From Spiribacter salilacus (GTDB lineage: Bacteria > Pseudomonadota > Gammaproteobacteria > Nitrococcales > Nitrococcaceae): a stretch of DNA of 64,000 bases. The notes beneath the pieces are model-generated. The model had not been told where the DNA came from. It did no database searches and was given only the letters and a program-made list of their open reading frames with translations. A program made the position numbers and the translations under genes. The stretch lies in NCBI RefSeq assembly GCF_009649225.1, contig NZ_WJPP01000006.1:1-64000 (forward strand). The letters are read 5' to 3'. This document shows positions 1-8,152 of this stretch, one piece after another (within the stretch, counting starts at the first letter, position 1; the number at the start of each line of letters is the position of its first letter).

Positions 1-4
1 GCTC

Positions 5-40
5 GGGGTCCTAATTGCCTTCGGCAATTAGTCGAACCCC
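5..40. repeat. Long hairpin-forming inverted repeat at left edge
   Basis: A perfect 9-bp stem (CTAATTGCC at 11-19, GGCAATTAG at 23-31, TTC loop) is flanked by a second pairing, GGGGT at 5-9 with ACCCC at 36-40. No T-run follows on either strand, so it is not a classical intrinsic terminator. It could be part of a short intergenic repeat or the remnant of a structured RNA whose remainder lies outside the window. Confidence 0.5.
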
Positions 41-48
41 AATTGCTT

Positions 49-63
49 TACCGAGGGTTCGAA
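49..63 (+). repeat. 15-bp inverted copy of tRNA-Ser T-arm sequence
   Basis: Bases 49-63 (TACCGAGGGTTCGAA) are identical to the opposite strand of 132-146, inside the T-arm of the neighbouring tRNA-Ser gene. The copies are in inverted orientation and 68 bp apart, with the tRNA terminator between them. This may be a fragment left by recombination or integration at the tRNA, or part of a second tRNA-like gene lost on the left. The match is seen directly; its origin is inference. Confidence 0.45.
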
Positions 64-77
64 CACACTTTCATCAG

Positions 78-114
78 ATATAAAAAAGCCCCACTGCGGG
101 GGCATTTTTATATC
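78..114 (-). terminator. Intrinsic terminator of tRNA-Ser
   Basis: Read on the minus strand, just past the CCA end of the tRNA, a G+C-rich stem (TGCCCC...GGGGC with a short loop) is flanked by A-rich and T-rich runs and ends in TTTTTT. The A/T flanks are nearly symmetrical, so it may also work in the other direction. Its place immediately after the tRNA fits a terminator. Confidence 0.8.
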
Positions 115-205
115 TGGCGGAGAGAGAGGGATTCGAACCCTCGGTACGGGGTTACCGTACACACGCTTTCCAGGCGTGCTCCTTCGACCGCTCGGACACC
201 TCTCC
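115..205 (-). tRNA. tRNA-Ser (anticodon GGA)
   Basis: The minus strand folds as a class II tRNA. The acceptor stem is GGAGAGG paired with UCUCUCC, followed by discriminator G and an encoded CCA (115-117). The anticodon stem CACGC/GCGUG holds the loop CUGGAAA, giving anticodon GGA for UCC/UCU serine codons. A long variable arm (UACGG...CCGUA) and the T-loop GGUUCGAAUCC are present. The long variable arm is diagnostic of Ser/Leu/Tyr types and the anticodon settles Ser. Confidence 0.96.
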
Positions 206-241
206 AGAAGATGCGCAGCTTAATGCAGCCAGCCCGGCTGA

Positions 242-574
242 TCAATCACTGCCTTTAGATGGACCATAAAAGGGCATTGGAAACGGCGTTACTTTTGAAT
301 CCGTGTCCGAAACCTTTGCCGTGCCCTCTTTTTCAACCTCGTCAATGCGCATAATGGCATGCATAGGAATGTAGGTTCGCTTAACCCCAGAAAACTCGCT
401 TTTAAGCTTTTCTTCAGCAGGGTCAACCACCACTTGAGTGCGCTCACCAAAGGTTAGCTCCTCAATTTCCACAAATCCCATCAGTGCCCCATCTGACACA
501 CCCCGAGCATAGACTTCGTAAATCTTACCCTGATTGTGAAAGATGACCCGATAAATGCGCGCTGCTTGATTCAT
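242..574 (-). CDS. DUF1820 family protein
   Basis: A 110-residue protein with the full pattern of the DUF1820 family of small, conserved proteobacterial proteins of unknown function. Visible hallmarks are IYRVIFHNQGKIYEVYAR near the N-terminus, the central GFVEIEELTFGE, and the block VDPAEEKLK...GVKRTYIPMHAIMRIDEVEKEG. Length is normal and the ATG start at 574 keeps all conserved blocks. It contains no signal peptide, membrane segment or cysteine, so it is probably cytoplasmic. It lies between tRNA-Ser and a divergent small gene only 16 bp away, so the two promoters must overlap coding sequence. Family membership is confident; the role is unknown. Confidence 0.9.
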   Translation of the reverse strand: MNQAARIYRVIFHNQGKIYEVYARGVSDGALMGFVEIEELTFGERTQVVVDPAEEKLKSEFSGVKRTYIPMHAIMRIDEVEKEGTAKVSDTDSKVTPFPMPFYGPSKGSD

Positions 575-590
575 AACCTAAAAGTGTATC

Positions 591-932
591 ATGACATGGA
601 TGCATATTTGGGAAGGACAAGCATTTTCTGAGGTGGCGCTGATACCTGTGCGCCGAGACCCGGCGCGCTTTAAAGTCAGCTGCACTGTCACCGACGGGCA
701 GGAACATACCTTTCAGCTCTGGTTTTACAATATCCCAGAAATCTCACAGTGGCTGCGGCGAATGGAGCCCCAGCGCTGGGGGTTTAATGGGCCTGGGCTG
801 ATTGAGATCAAGGCAGCCCTTGAGCCGGCGCTCACGCAGGTAGATGTCTATGGTTTAACCGACACTAATCGTGAAGCGCATAACCAAGTCACCGCGCCGC
901 ATTATTGGATTACACATTGGGCGCTCACTTAA
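591..932 (+). CDS. Hypothetical protein, 113 aa
   Basis: I do not recognise a family. The predicted protein has a normal amino-acid mix with many aromatics (WEGQAF, LWFYNIPEISQWL, PHYWITHW) and no signal peptide or membrane helix, so it is probably a small soluble protein. Two ATG codons lie close together (591 and 600); the first is given here. It is divergent from the DUF1820 gene, and its stop overlaps the end of convergent tadA by 8 bp. No other good reading frame covers 591-924, which supports it as a real gene. It could still be a chance frame. Confidence 0.6.
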   Translation: MTWMHIWEGQAFSEVALIPVRRDPARFKVSCTVTDGQEHTFQLWFYNIPEISQWLRRMEPQRWGFNGPGLIEIKAALEPALTQVDVYGLTDTNREAHNQVTAPHYWITHWALT

Positions 933-1386
933 GATGACCGGCCCGGCGCTGCTTAAAAAACTCACGTAACAGTGCCGCGCAGTCTTTCTCTAGCACACCA
1001 CCAATCACTTCAATTTGATGATTATGCGAGGTATGTGCATGTAAAGACATCGCACTGCCACACGCGCCAGTTTTGGGGTCGTGAGCACCAAACACAACTC
1101 GCCCTACCCGCGCATGAATCAAAGCCCCAATGCACATTGGGCACGGCTCAAGGGTTACATATAACGTGGTATCCGGTAATCGATAAGCCTGAATCGCCTG
1201 CCCTGCCTGCCTCAGCGTAAGCATTTCGGCATGAGCGCTGGGGTCGTGCAGGCCAATCGGCGCATTATGGGCTTCGGCTAGCACCTGATCGCCTTGCACC
1301 AGAAGCGCGCCAACAGGCACTTCGCCCTGCTCAGCGGCTTGTTGGGCGAGCGCATAAGCGCGACGCATATAATCTGTGTGGTTCAA
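925..1386 (-). CDS. tadA: tRNA-specific adenosine deaminase TadA
   Basis: The enzyme converts wobble adenosine-34 to inosine in tRNA-Arg(ACG); it is a zinc-dependent homodimer of the cytidine/deoxycytidylate deaminase fold. The zinc and proton-shuttle motifs are intact: H52-A-E54 in PSAHAEMLTL and P81-C-P-M-C85 in LEPCPMCIGALIHAR. EVPVGALLV and the family-typical FGAHDPKTGACGS are also present. Length (153 aa) is normal. The start is a TTG at 1384-1386, preceded at good spacing by AGAGAGG. The next ATG, six codons in (1368), would keep the whole fold and is the alternative. The kinase gene ends 14 bp upstream, so tadA is probably the third gene of the response regulator-kinase-tadA unit. The end overlaps the convergent gene. 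Confidence 0.95.
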   Translation of the reverse strand: MNHTDYMRRAYALAQQAAEQGEVPVGALLVQGDQVLAEAHNAPIGLHDPSAHAEMLTLRQAGQAIQAYRLPDTTLYVTLEPCPMCIGALIHARVGRVVFGAHDPKTGACGSAMSLHAHTSHNHQIEVIGGVLEKDCAALLREFFKQRRAGHLK

Positions 1387-1400
1387 GGCTAGCCTCTCTC

Positions 1401-3728
1401 TTATCCAGCTTTTATGGCTGGAACTATCAGTTTTATAGATTTTTCAAATATATCCATTAGCTGCTTGTCAATAAAATCCTCTTTCTCTATGGCATTTTCT
1501 ACCTGACCAGCCACTGACGCTAACTGCAATGCACCAATTTGTGTTGCCGAGCCACGAATATTATGTAAGCGGCGCTGGGCAGAGGCCACATCACCCTTGG
1601 CTAAATCAGCCTTCAAATCAACCAGTACCGTAGAGAACTCTTCGCGGAAAATACCCAAGAGACGCTCAAATAAGGCAACATTCCCATCCATGGTGTGCGC
1701 CGCATGCTGAATATCTATTCCAGGTACCTCGGGCATGGCCTGTTTGCACCAACGCCCAAAGCACGCAGCCATTTGCTCCAAGCTTAAGGGCTTGAGCAGT
1801 ACATCGTTCATTCCGGCTGCTAAGGCGGCCTCTCTTTGCTCTTCCATCGCGCCAGCGGTAAATGCCACGATCGGCAACGCTTTAAATCGAGGGTCTTTCC
1901 TTAACCGCCGGGTAGTTTCTAGCCCATCTAAAATTGGCATTTGCACATCCATCAGCACACCACTATATAACGTTGGATGATCATTGAGCATGGCCAAAGC
2001 CTGCTCACCATCATTCACCGCGTCACATTCCCCACCCAGCGCTTCAATAAACTCTTGAACCAAATACCGGTTGAGTTCACCGTCATCCACCACCAGCAGT
2101 CGGCATCCCTTCAAAAGCTGCTGATCAACCATCGAGCGCGGGTCGGCCGCGCGCAAAACACCCGACTGCCCTTCAGCAACACCAAAGGGCAACTCAACCC
2201 AAAACACACTTCCCTTGCCTAGCGTGCTCTTGACCCCAATATCACCCCCCATTAACCGAACCAAACGAGCACTAATCGAAAGCCCCAGCCCAGTGCCTGG
2301 ATAACTTTCATTATCCGCCCAATCGGCCTGCGTAAATGGCTCAAAAAGCCCAGATTGATCTGATTCTGACAACCCGATACCGGTATCTGACACGTTAAAT
2401 CGAAAGCGCACTTGCTCTTTACTTTGCGCCACCGTATCAACGCTAACTTGCACCCGACCCTGGCGGGTAAATTTAATGGCGTTACCCACTAGGTTTCCGA
2501 GCACTTGCTCAAGACGAAGCGGATCACCCATTAATACCTGGCCCACCGGGCCAGATGCCGGGAAAAGCTCGAATGCTAGCCCTTTGCTATCTGCTACATG
2601 CTGATACAGGTTACGAAGCCGCTCGAGCACCTCATTCAAATCAAACAAACGCTGTCGAATGACTAGTTTGCCGGCCTCTATTCGAGACAGATCCAGCACA
2701 TCATCAATAATCGACAGCAATAGCTCACCGGCATCCTGAATGCGCGAAACCATATCGCGCTGGCGTTCTTCAAGCGAATCACGCATCAGCAGATCTGTCA
2801 GCCCAAGAACGGCATTCATCGGAGTGCGAATCTCATGGCTCATATTGGCCAGAAAGGCGCTTTTTGCCCGTTCCAGCCGTTCGGCACGTTGTTTGTTTTC
2901 TACCAGCTGCTGTTCAGCAGCTTTGCGGGTGGTAATATCGGCCAATACCCCTTCCCACACGGTGGAACCATCGGGTAGCTTGCGTGGCACCGACTCGGCA
3001 CTAATCCAGTTGACCTTGCCGTCTACCACCACCCGGGTTTCGCCATAAAATGGCGCCTGCTTCTCAAAGGCCGCTGCATTAAGCGCAACCCATTCATCAA
3101 AATCATCGGGATGCACACACGCAAACCCCTTCATCGGATCTGCCGCCGCTTCTTCACGCTTAAGCCCGGTAAGCTCCAAAAAGCGAGTGCTCATAAAGGC
3201 GAAATAGGCCATGCCCCCATCTGGTGGTTGCACCATGGTATAGGTTCCAACAGGGATGTTTTCAGTTAGCTCATAAGCCGTTTGCTGTAGCTGCTGCTCT
3301 GCGCTGCGCAGTGCGGCCTGAGTCTCTCTGAGGATGCTGACATCGGTAAAGGTAACCAGCGCGTAAACATCAAATACCATTGCGCGTAAAACCACCTCAC
3401 GCGCCGTGCCGGTTTTACCGGTCACGCTCAGTTCAAGGGATTCAATTTTGCCCGCGCCCTGCTGAGCCGCTGCAATGGCAGCGTCCCAACGGGCAAAGGC
3501 TTTGCTCCGATAATCCGGGTCGGGATAAGCTAGCTCTGCCCATTGATAAACGGTGGAAATATCTTCTAACGTGTACCCAAAACTATCCGTAAACTGCTGA
3601 TTGACATAGATAACATCACGCTGTTTATCTAACTTGGTTACTGCCAAAGCGATTGGCAGGCCCTCGATTAGCGTCGCTAAATCATCCTTAAGCCAATTAC
3701 TCAGGCCAGTGCGTCTAGAGCAATCCAT
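1401..3728 (-). CDS. Cytoplasmic PAS-hybrid sensor histidine kinase (PAS-PAS-HK-REC-HPt)
   Basis: A 775-residue hybrid kinase without membrane segments, so it senses an intracellular signal. Domains in order: PAS (about 17-130), PAS/PAC (about 150-270, ending WEGVLADITTRKAAE), short coiled coil, HisKA (H-box MSHEIRTPMN, His298), HATPase (N-box NLVGNAIKF 412-420, G1 DTGIG 448-452, G2 GTGLGLS 478-484), receiver (phospho-acceptor Asp594 in LMDVQMP, Lys646), and C-terminal HPt (His722 in LHNIRGSA). All phosphorelay residues are intact. I chose the ATG at 3728, which overlaps the end of the response-regulator gene by 14 bp. An upstream in-frame start at 3770 would add 14 residues inside that gene. 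Likely partner: the adjacent LuxR-type regulator, via the HPt. The signal is unknown. Confidence 0.9.
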   Translation of the reverse strand: MDCSRRTGLSNWLKDDLATLIEGLPIALAVTKLDKQRDVIYVNQQFTDSFGYTLEDISTVYQWAELAYPDPDYRSKAFARWDAAIAAAQQGAGKIESLELSVTGKTGTAREVVLRAMVFDVYALVTFTDVSILRETQAALRSAEQQLQQTAYELTENIPVGTYTMVQPPDGGMAYFAFMSTRFLELTGLKREEAAADPMKGFACVHPDDFDEWVALNAAAFEKQAPFYGETRVVVDGKVNWISAESVPRKLPDGSTVWEGVLADITTRKAAEQQLVENKQRAERLERAKSAFLANMSHEIRTPMNAVLGLTDLLMRDSLEERQRDMVSRIQDAGELLLSIIDDVLDLSRIEAGKLVIRQRLFDLNEVLERLRNLYQHVADSKGLAFELFPASGPVGQVLMGDPLRLEQVLGNLVGNAIKFTRQGRVQVSVDTVAQSKEQVRFRFNVSDTGIGLSESDQSGLFEPFTQADWADNESYPGTGLGLSISARLVRLMGGDIGVKSTLGKGSVFWVELPFGVAEGQSGVLRAADPRSMVDQQLLKGCRLLVVDDGELNRYLVQEFIEALGGECDAVNDGEQALAMLNDHPTLYSGVLMDVQMPILDGLETTRRLRKDPRFKALPIVAFTAGAMEEQREAALAAGMNDVLLKPLSLEQMAACFGRWCKQAMPEVPGIDIQHAAHTMDGNVALFERLLGIFREEFSTVLVDLKADLAKGDVASAQRRLHNIRGSATQIGALQLASVAGQVENAIEKEDFIDKQLMDIFEKSIKLIVPAIKAG

Positions 3729-4368
3729 GCGCACGCGCTTTTGACAGCGCCTGTAAGCCTGAATGCACACCCAGCTTTCTGTACAAGTTTCGAGCGTGGG
3801 TTTGTGCCGTTGCCACAGAAATATTCATACTATCTGCTGCCTGCGCATAAGATGCGCCCTCAGCAAATTGCACTAACAATTCTCTTTCTCGGCGTGTAAG
3901 CGGCGAGAAGTTGGTTGGCTCATCAGCCACAGTGGCTGGCGGATCTTCTTTAAAGACACGCTTTAACAAATAACCCGCAAGCTGAGGGCTAATTGGATGT
4001 AATCCATCCATCAGCTGTTCAATGGCACGGGAAATCGAAATATGCGCATCGCCTTTAACGATATAACCCACAGCGCCAAGGCGTACGGCCGCCAAGAGCC
4101 GCCCTTCTTCTGCTGAAGAGGAAATGACCAAAATTCGTACATCAGGAAAATGCGCATTAATCTCACGAATCACTTCAAGGCCATCCATATCCGGCAGCCC
4201 CAAATCCACCAATGCAACCCCAATCTGATGCCCATGCTCAGAAAGTAGATTAATTGCATCATGGCCGGTAGGCGCTAAAAGCACCTCACAATCCATCCGG
4301 CTGCTCTCAATCGCATCCTTAATTACACTCCGAAAGAAAGCATCATCCTCAACAATTAACGTTTCCAT
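3715..4368 (-). CDS. LuxR/NarL-type response regulator
   Basis: A 217-residue two-domain regulator. The receiver spans about 1-120, with acidic pocket EDD at 7-9, phospho-acceptor Asp55 in VALVDLGLPDMDG, Ser/Thr switch in ILVISSS and Lys104 in GYIVKGD. A LuxR-type helix-turn-helix (about 153-217) follows, starting FSPLTRRERELL and with SVATAQTHARNLYRKLGV as the recognition region. It should bind DNA when phosphorylated, presumably by the hybrid kinase encoded immediately downstream with an overlapping start. It is divergently transcribed from putA across a 182-bp region full of repeats, so putA or its own operon is a possible target (inference). The Shine-Dalgarno region is weak. Confidence 0.92.
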   Translation of the reverse strand: METLIVEDDAFFRSVIKDAIESSRMDCEVLLAPTGHDAINLLSEHGHQIGVALVDLGLPDMDGLEVIREINAHFPDVRILVISSSAEEGRLLAAVRLGAVGYIVKGDAHISISRAIEQLMDGLHPISPQLAGYLLKRVFKEDPPATVADEPTNFSPLTRRERELLVQFAEGASYAQAADSMNISVATAQTHARNLYRKLGVHSGLQALSKARAHGLL

Positions 4369-4446
4369 GACGGTTTTAACCCACTCAAATTACTGTGTAC
4401 TGCCTTTAAGGTAGCCTAAAACCTTACACCAAGAGGATACCCAAAT

Positions 4447-4490
4447 CATGTGGTTTGTTCCGACTTTTACTGACAAAAACAAACCAAATG
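4447..4490. promoter_or_regulatory. Inverted repeat, candidate operator between the response-regulator gene and putA
   Basis: CATGTGGTTTGTT (4447-4459) and AACAAACCAAATG (4478-4490) are 13-bp arms with 12 matches, separated by 18 bp. They lie mid-way in the 182-bp divergent intergenic region. Arm spacing of about three helical turns suits a dimeric regulator. The binding protein is unknown. A weak CTGACA...CATAAA promoter for putA would overlap the right arm, which would fit repression or activation there. Confidence 0.45.
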
Positions 4491-4496
4491 GATCAT

Positions 4497-4525
4497 AAAA
4501 AGACTGCTTTCAGGTCAAAAAGACT
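4497..4525. promoter_or_regulatory. Pair of AAAAAGACT direct repeats upstream of putA
   Basis: Identical nonamers AAAAAGACT start at 4497 and 4517, exactly 20 bp apart (about two helical turns), 26-54 bp before the putA ATG. Such phased direct repeats can bind response regulators. The repeats are seen directly; the function is inference. Confidence 0.35.
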
Positions 4526-4533
4526 TCGCATCT

Positions 4534-4550
4534 GGCCTACCATCTAGGCC
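4534..4550 (+). promoter_or_regulatory. Stem-loop abutting the putA start codon
   Basis: GGCCTA (4534-4539) and TAGGCC (4545-4550) form a perfect 6-bp stem with a 5-nt loop whose last base touches the ATG at 4551. No purine-rich Shine-Dalgarno lies between the stem and the ATG. The stem may occlude ribosome binding and so control putA translation. Confidence 0.45.
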
Positions 4551-7500
4551 ATGGATAAAAAAGCAATCGTAACCAACGCCACCGAGCTCGTTCATGCCAT
4601 CCGCCAAGGCGACCGACCTGGCTTGATGGAGGTTTTTTTAGCCGAGTATGGACTATCAACTGAAGAAGGCGTGGCAATGATGTGCCTTGCCGAGGCGCTG
4701 TTGCGCGTGCCAGACGCCCCCAGTATTGACGCACTGATCGAAGATAAAATTGGTAGTGGCGATTGGGCGCGTCACAAGGGGCAGTCAAGCTCTTCATGGG
4801 TTAATGCTTCCACCTTTGCCCTTGATCTGACAGCCGGCGTACTTAACGCGCATGGCAGCGGTGTTGAGCAGACCCTACGGGGCGCTATAAAGCGCCTTGG
4901 CGAGCCCGCCATTCGCAAGGCCGCGCGCCTTGCCATGCGTGAGATGGGCCGACAGTTTGTGCTGGGCGAGTCAATTGAGTCAGCCACCCGGCGTGCGCGC
5001 CGGTTAGAGGCAAAAGGCTACACCTACTCTTACGATATGCTGGGTGAGGCCGCCCGCACCGCCGCGGATGCGCAAGCGTATTTTAACGCTTACCAGCACG
5101 CCATTCTTGCCATCGCAAAAAATGCACAAACGCGTGACAGCCGATCAAACCCCGGTATTTCGGTCAAACTCTCGGCCCTGCACCCACGCTACGAGGTGGC
5201 ACAGCAGGCGCGAGTTGCAAAAGAGCTTACCCCCCGCTTAGCGGCGCTAGTGCGCCTGGCGGCAACCCATCACATTGGGCTAAACATTGACGCCGAAGAG
5301 ATGGATCGTCTTGCCCTATCGCAACAGGTTGTTGAGCAGGTACTCAGTAATCCTGACCTTGCCAGCTGGAATGGGTTTGGCATGGTGGTGCAGGCGTATG
5401 GGCACCGCGCAACCGAGGTTGTCGATTGGTTTTACGCCCTAGCTGAAACACTCGATCGCCAATTCACCTTACGGTTAGTGAAGGGGGCGTATTGGGATAC
5501 CGAGATTAAACATGCGCAGGTACTCGGGCTTAATCACTTTCCGGTATTCACCAATAAAGCAGCTACCGATGTGAACTACATCAATATCTCGCAAAAGCTC
5601 TTAGGCATGACAGATCGAATCTACCCGCAATTTGCCACGCATAACGCCCATACGTTAAGCGCCGTCATTGCCCTGGCAAAAGAACTCGGTATTAGCCGTA
5701 CGCAGTTTGAGTTTCAGCGACTCCATGGCATGGGGGAGAAACTCCACGAGATTGTGATGGAACGCCATCACACACGCTGCCGCATTTATGCACCGGTGGG
5801 TCAACACAAAGACCTTCTTGCCTACCTTGTCCGCCGCTTGCTAGAAAACGGGGCCAATTCGTCTTTTGTGAATCAAATTGCCGATAAAACCATTCCGGCA
5901 GAAGAAGTGGTTACCTGCCCTTTTGAAGCGCTCTGTTACGCCCCAACCCTGCCCACCGGGCATAAAGTCTTTTTGCCAACCCGACGTAATGCCCGGGGTT
6001 TTGATCTTGCCGATAGCGATGATTTGGCTTTGATTGAGCAGGCCCGCGCTCAGCAGCGTAAGCACTTTTTAGCAGAACCGATTATTGCCCAGCCCGTTAG
6101 CAGAACCAGCAGCAACTGGCAGGTTGTGACAAACCCAGCCAACCCGGCAGAGAAAGTGGGTGACGTCCTTTACGCCACTACTGAGGAAGTTGACCAAGCC
6201 ATTGGCGCGGCAACGCCGTGGGCGGCGCCTGCGGCTGAGCGCGCTGATGTATTGGAGCATGCCGCCGAGCTCTATGAACGTGACTTTGGCGAAATTCTCA
6301 CCATTGCCGCGCGCGAAGCCGGAAAAAACTTACCCGATGCGGTAGGCGAACTGCGAGAAGCGGTTGATTTTCTTTACTACTACGCAGCACAAGCGCGGCA
6401 AAACGACTTAAAACCCCGTGGCCGATTTGCCTGCATTTCGCCTTGGAACTTTCCACTTGCTATTTTTACCGGCCAAATTGCCGGCGCTCTGGCTGCGGGC
6501 AATGCTGTACTTGCCAAACCTGCCGAGCAATCACCCCTCATGGCCGCCAAGGGCGTGGCTCTGTTGCATGAGGCTGGCGTTCCGCTAACGGCGCTACAAC
6601 TACTCCCCGGCGATGGCACCACGGTTGGGGCACAATTAACTTGTGACTCGCGCATCGATGGCGTTGCATTTACGGGTGGCACCAACACCGCGCGCCTCAT
6701 CCAGCAAAACCTTGCTAAACATTGTGCGCCAGGCACCCCGTTCATTGCCGAAACCGGCGGTTTAAATGCGATGGTCATCGACTCGACCGCGCTACATGAA
6801 CAAGCCGTTAAGGATGTCATTGCCAGTGCCTTTCAGTCGGCGGGGCAACGCTGCTCGGCCTTACGCTGTTTGTATATTCAAAAAGAGGTGTATGCCGATT
6901 TCCTCACCATGCTCTATGGCGCTATGGATGAGCTTAGCATCGGCAACCCATGGCCACTGAATACCGACATCGGCCCCGTTATCGATGCACCTGCCGCGGC
7001 ATCTATTCAAGCTTATATTGATACCGCCAAAGCAGATGGGCGACTACTCAAACAACTCGACCCACCCACCACGGGGCATTTTATTGGCCCAGCGGTGATT
7101 GGCGTAAACAGCATCCAAGACCTTGCACAGGAAATTTTTGGCCCTGTGCTGCATGTTGCCAGCTACACGGCCGACGCCCTCGATACCGTTATTAAACAAA
7201 TTAATGAGCGCGGCTACGGGCTGACTTTTGGTGTTCACACGCGCATTAATGAGCGCTCAACCTATCTATCTGAGCAGATTCATGCCGGCAACATTTACGT
7301 TAACCGCAATCAAATTGGGGCGATTGTTGCCAGCCAGCCCTTTGGCGGTGAAGGATTATCGGGCACCGGCCCCAAGGCGGGCGGGCCGCATTATCTTGCG
7401 CGTTTTGCTGCGCCGCAGCCGGCCACTGCGCCGCCACCCCATCACTTTGACATGCCAGGCCCAACAGGCGAGTCGAATACGCTCTATCTTATGCCACGCC

Positions 7501-7829
7501 CGCCGCTGCTTTGCCTTGGGCCAGATCCACAAGCCTTGGAGGAGCAGCGCCAGCAGGTCCAAGCCCTTGGCGGCCAAAGCAAAACACTGCAGGGCAAGCT
7601 CAACCCCGCTGAACTTGAAACCCTGAACGAGATTGGCGGTGTGATCTGGTGGGGTGATGAGGCAACGGGGCGTGAACTGGCATTAGCCCTAGCGCGCCGC
7701 GAAGGCCCTATCATTCCGCTAATTACCGGTTATCCAGACACAGCACATGTTTACTTTGAGCGCCATGTTTGTATTGATACAACCGCCTCGGGCGGCAATG
7801 CCGAGCTGTTAGCAAGCGCAACGCCCTAG
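4551..7829 (+). CDS. putA: Bifunctional proline dehydrogenase / L-glutamate-gamma-semialdehyde dehydrogenase
   Basis: This enzyme oxidises proline to glutamate in two steps: an FAD-dependent PRODH beta/alpha-barrel, then NAD-dependent aldehyde dehydrogenation with substrate channelling. The PRODH half (about 80-470) shows GISVKLSALHPRY, LRLVKGAYWDTEIK, YPQFATHNAHT and FQRLHGMGE. The ALDH half (about 500-985) shows ISPWNFPLAIFTGQ, ETGGLNAM, and catalytic Cys768 in SAGQRCSALR. At 1,092 aa it lacks the N-terminal ribbon-helix-helix DNA-binding domain of E. coli-type trifunctional PutA. It keeps about 100 residues beyond the ALDH core. It therefore cannot repress itself through that domain, so regulation must come from elsewhere, perhaps the divergent two-component pair. 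It ends convergently with the minus-strand gene, the two stops sharing CTAG. Confidence 0.96.
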   Translation: MDKKAIVTNATELVHAIRQGDRPGLMEVFLAEYGLSTEEGVAMMCLAEALLRVPDAPSIDALIEDKIGSGDWARHKGQSSSSWVNASTFALDLTAGVLNAHGSGVEQTLRGAIKRLGEPAIRKAARLAMREMGRQFVLGESIESATRRARRLEAKGYTYSYDMLGEAARTAADAQAYFNAYQHAILAIAKNAQTRDSRSNPGISVKLSALHPRYEVAQQARVAKELTPRLAALVRLAATHHIGLNIDAEEMDRLALSQQVVEQVLSNPDLASWNGFGMVVQAYGHRATEVVDWFYALAETLDRQFTLRLVKGAYWDTEIKHAQVLGLNHFPVFTNKAATDVNYINISQKLLGMTDRIYPQFATHNAHTLSAVIALAKELGISRTQFEFQRLHGMGEKLHEIVMERHHTRCRIYAPVGQHKDLLAYLVRRLLENGANSSFVNQIADKTIPAEEVVTCPFEALCYAPTLPTGHKVFLPTRRNARGFDLADSDDLALIEQARAQQRKHFLAEPIIAQPVSRTSSNWQVVTNPANPAEKVGDVLYATTEEVDQAIGAATPWAAPAAERADVLEHAAELYERDFGEILTIAAREAGKNLPDAVGELREAVDFLYYYAAQARQNDLKPRGRFACISPWNFPLAIFTGQIAGALAAGNAVLAKPAEQSPLMAAKGVALLHEAGVPLTALQLLPGDGTTVGAQLTCDSRIDGVAFTGGTNTARLIQQNLAKHCAPGTPFIAETGGLNAMVIDSTALHEQAVKDVIASAFQSAGQRCSALRCLYIQKEVYADFLTMLYGAMDELSIGNPWPLNTDIGPVIDAPAAASIQAYIDTAKADGRLLKQLDPPTTGHFIGPAVIGVNSIQDLAQEIFGPVLHVASYTADALDTVIKQINERGYGLTFGVHTRINERSTYLSEQIHAGNIYVNRNQIGAIVASQPFGGEGLSGTGPKAGGPHYLARFAAPQPATAPPPHHFDMPGPTGESNTLYLMPRPPLLCLGPDPQALEEQRQQVQALGGQSKTLQGKLNPAELETLNEIGGVIWWGDEATGRELALALARREGPIIPLITGYPDTAHVYFERHVCIDTTASGGNAELLASATP

Positions 7830-8137
7830 TCGTTGTGCAATAGGTGATGATGCTGATTGGCCAGCACCAAGCGTCCCGTTTGCACATCAACAGAAACCCA
7901 GAGGTGTTTTAAATGCTCAAGCAAGGGCGCACCAGACACCCCATATACCGCTGAAAAAAATTCATGACTTTTCTCGTCAAGCTGCCATGGCTTATCACGC
8001 AAGAGTGGGCGTGCATAGATTTTATCGGTATCTGACCCGTCTAAAGACACGCGCACCAGGGCAACGCTGCCCGTCTGCCAGGCCGCCTCCAACGTCGGCG
8101 GTGGCTCGTTATTAATCAAACCGATCCAGCGCCGCAA
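7826..8137 (-). CDS. Downstream part of an interrupted hypothetical gene
   Basis: This frame is exactly in phase with the gene at 8153-8512 and separated from it only by a TAG (8153-8155). It continues LSDWELRRWIGLINN without a convincing own start. The nominal TTG at 8137 has no usable Shine-Dalgarno and no ATG exists in the frame. The rest (KIYARPLLRDKPWQLD, HLWVSVDVQTGRLVLANQHHHLL) looks like real protein of unknown family. I think 7826-8512 was one gene of 229 codons, with a CAG-to-TAG change. Alternatives are readthrough, a TTG-initiated separate protein, or a sequencing error. It is the last gene after the secA-like gene; its stop overlaps that of putA. Confidence 0.45.
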   Translation of the reverse strand: MRRWIGLINNEPPPTLEAAWQTGSVALVRVSLDGSDTDKIYARPLLRDKPWQLDEKSHEFFSAVYGVSGAPLLEHLKHLWVSVDVQTGRLVLANQHHHLLHND

Positions 8138-8152
8138 TTCCCAGTCGCTAAG

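Noticed and set aside
43-258. 71-codon plus-strand frame across the tRNA
   Set aside because: It translates the antisense strand of tRNA-Ser and its terminator (RERDSNPRYG is the usual tRNA shadow).
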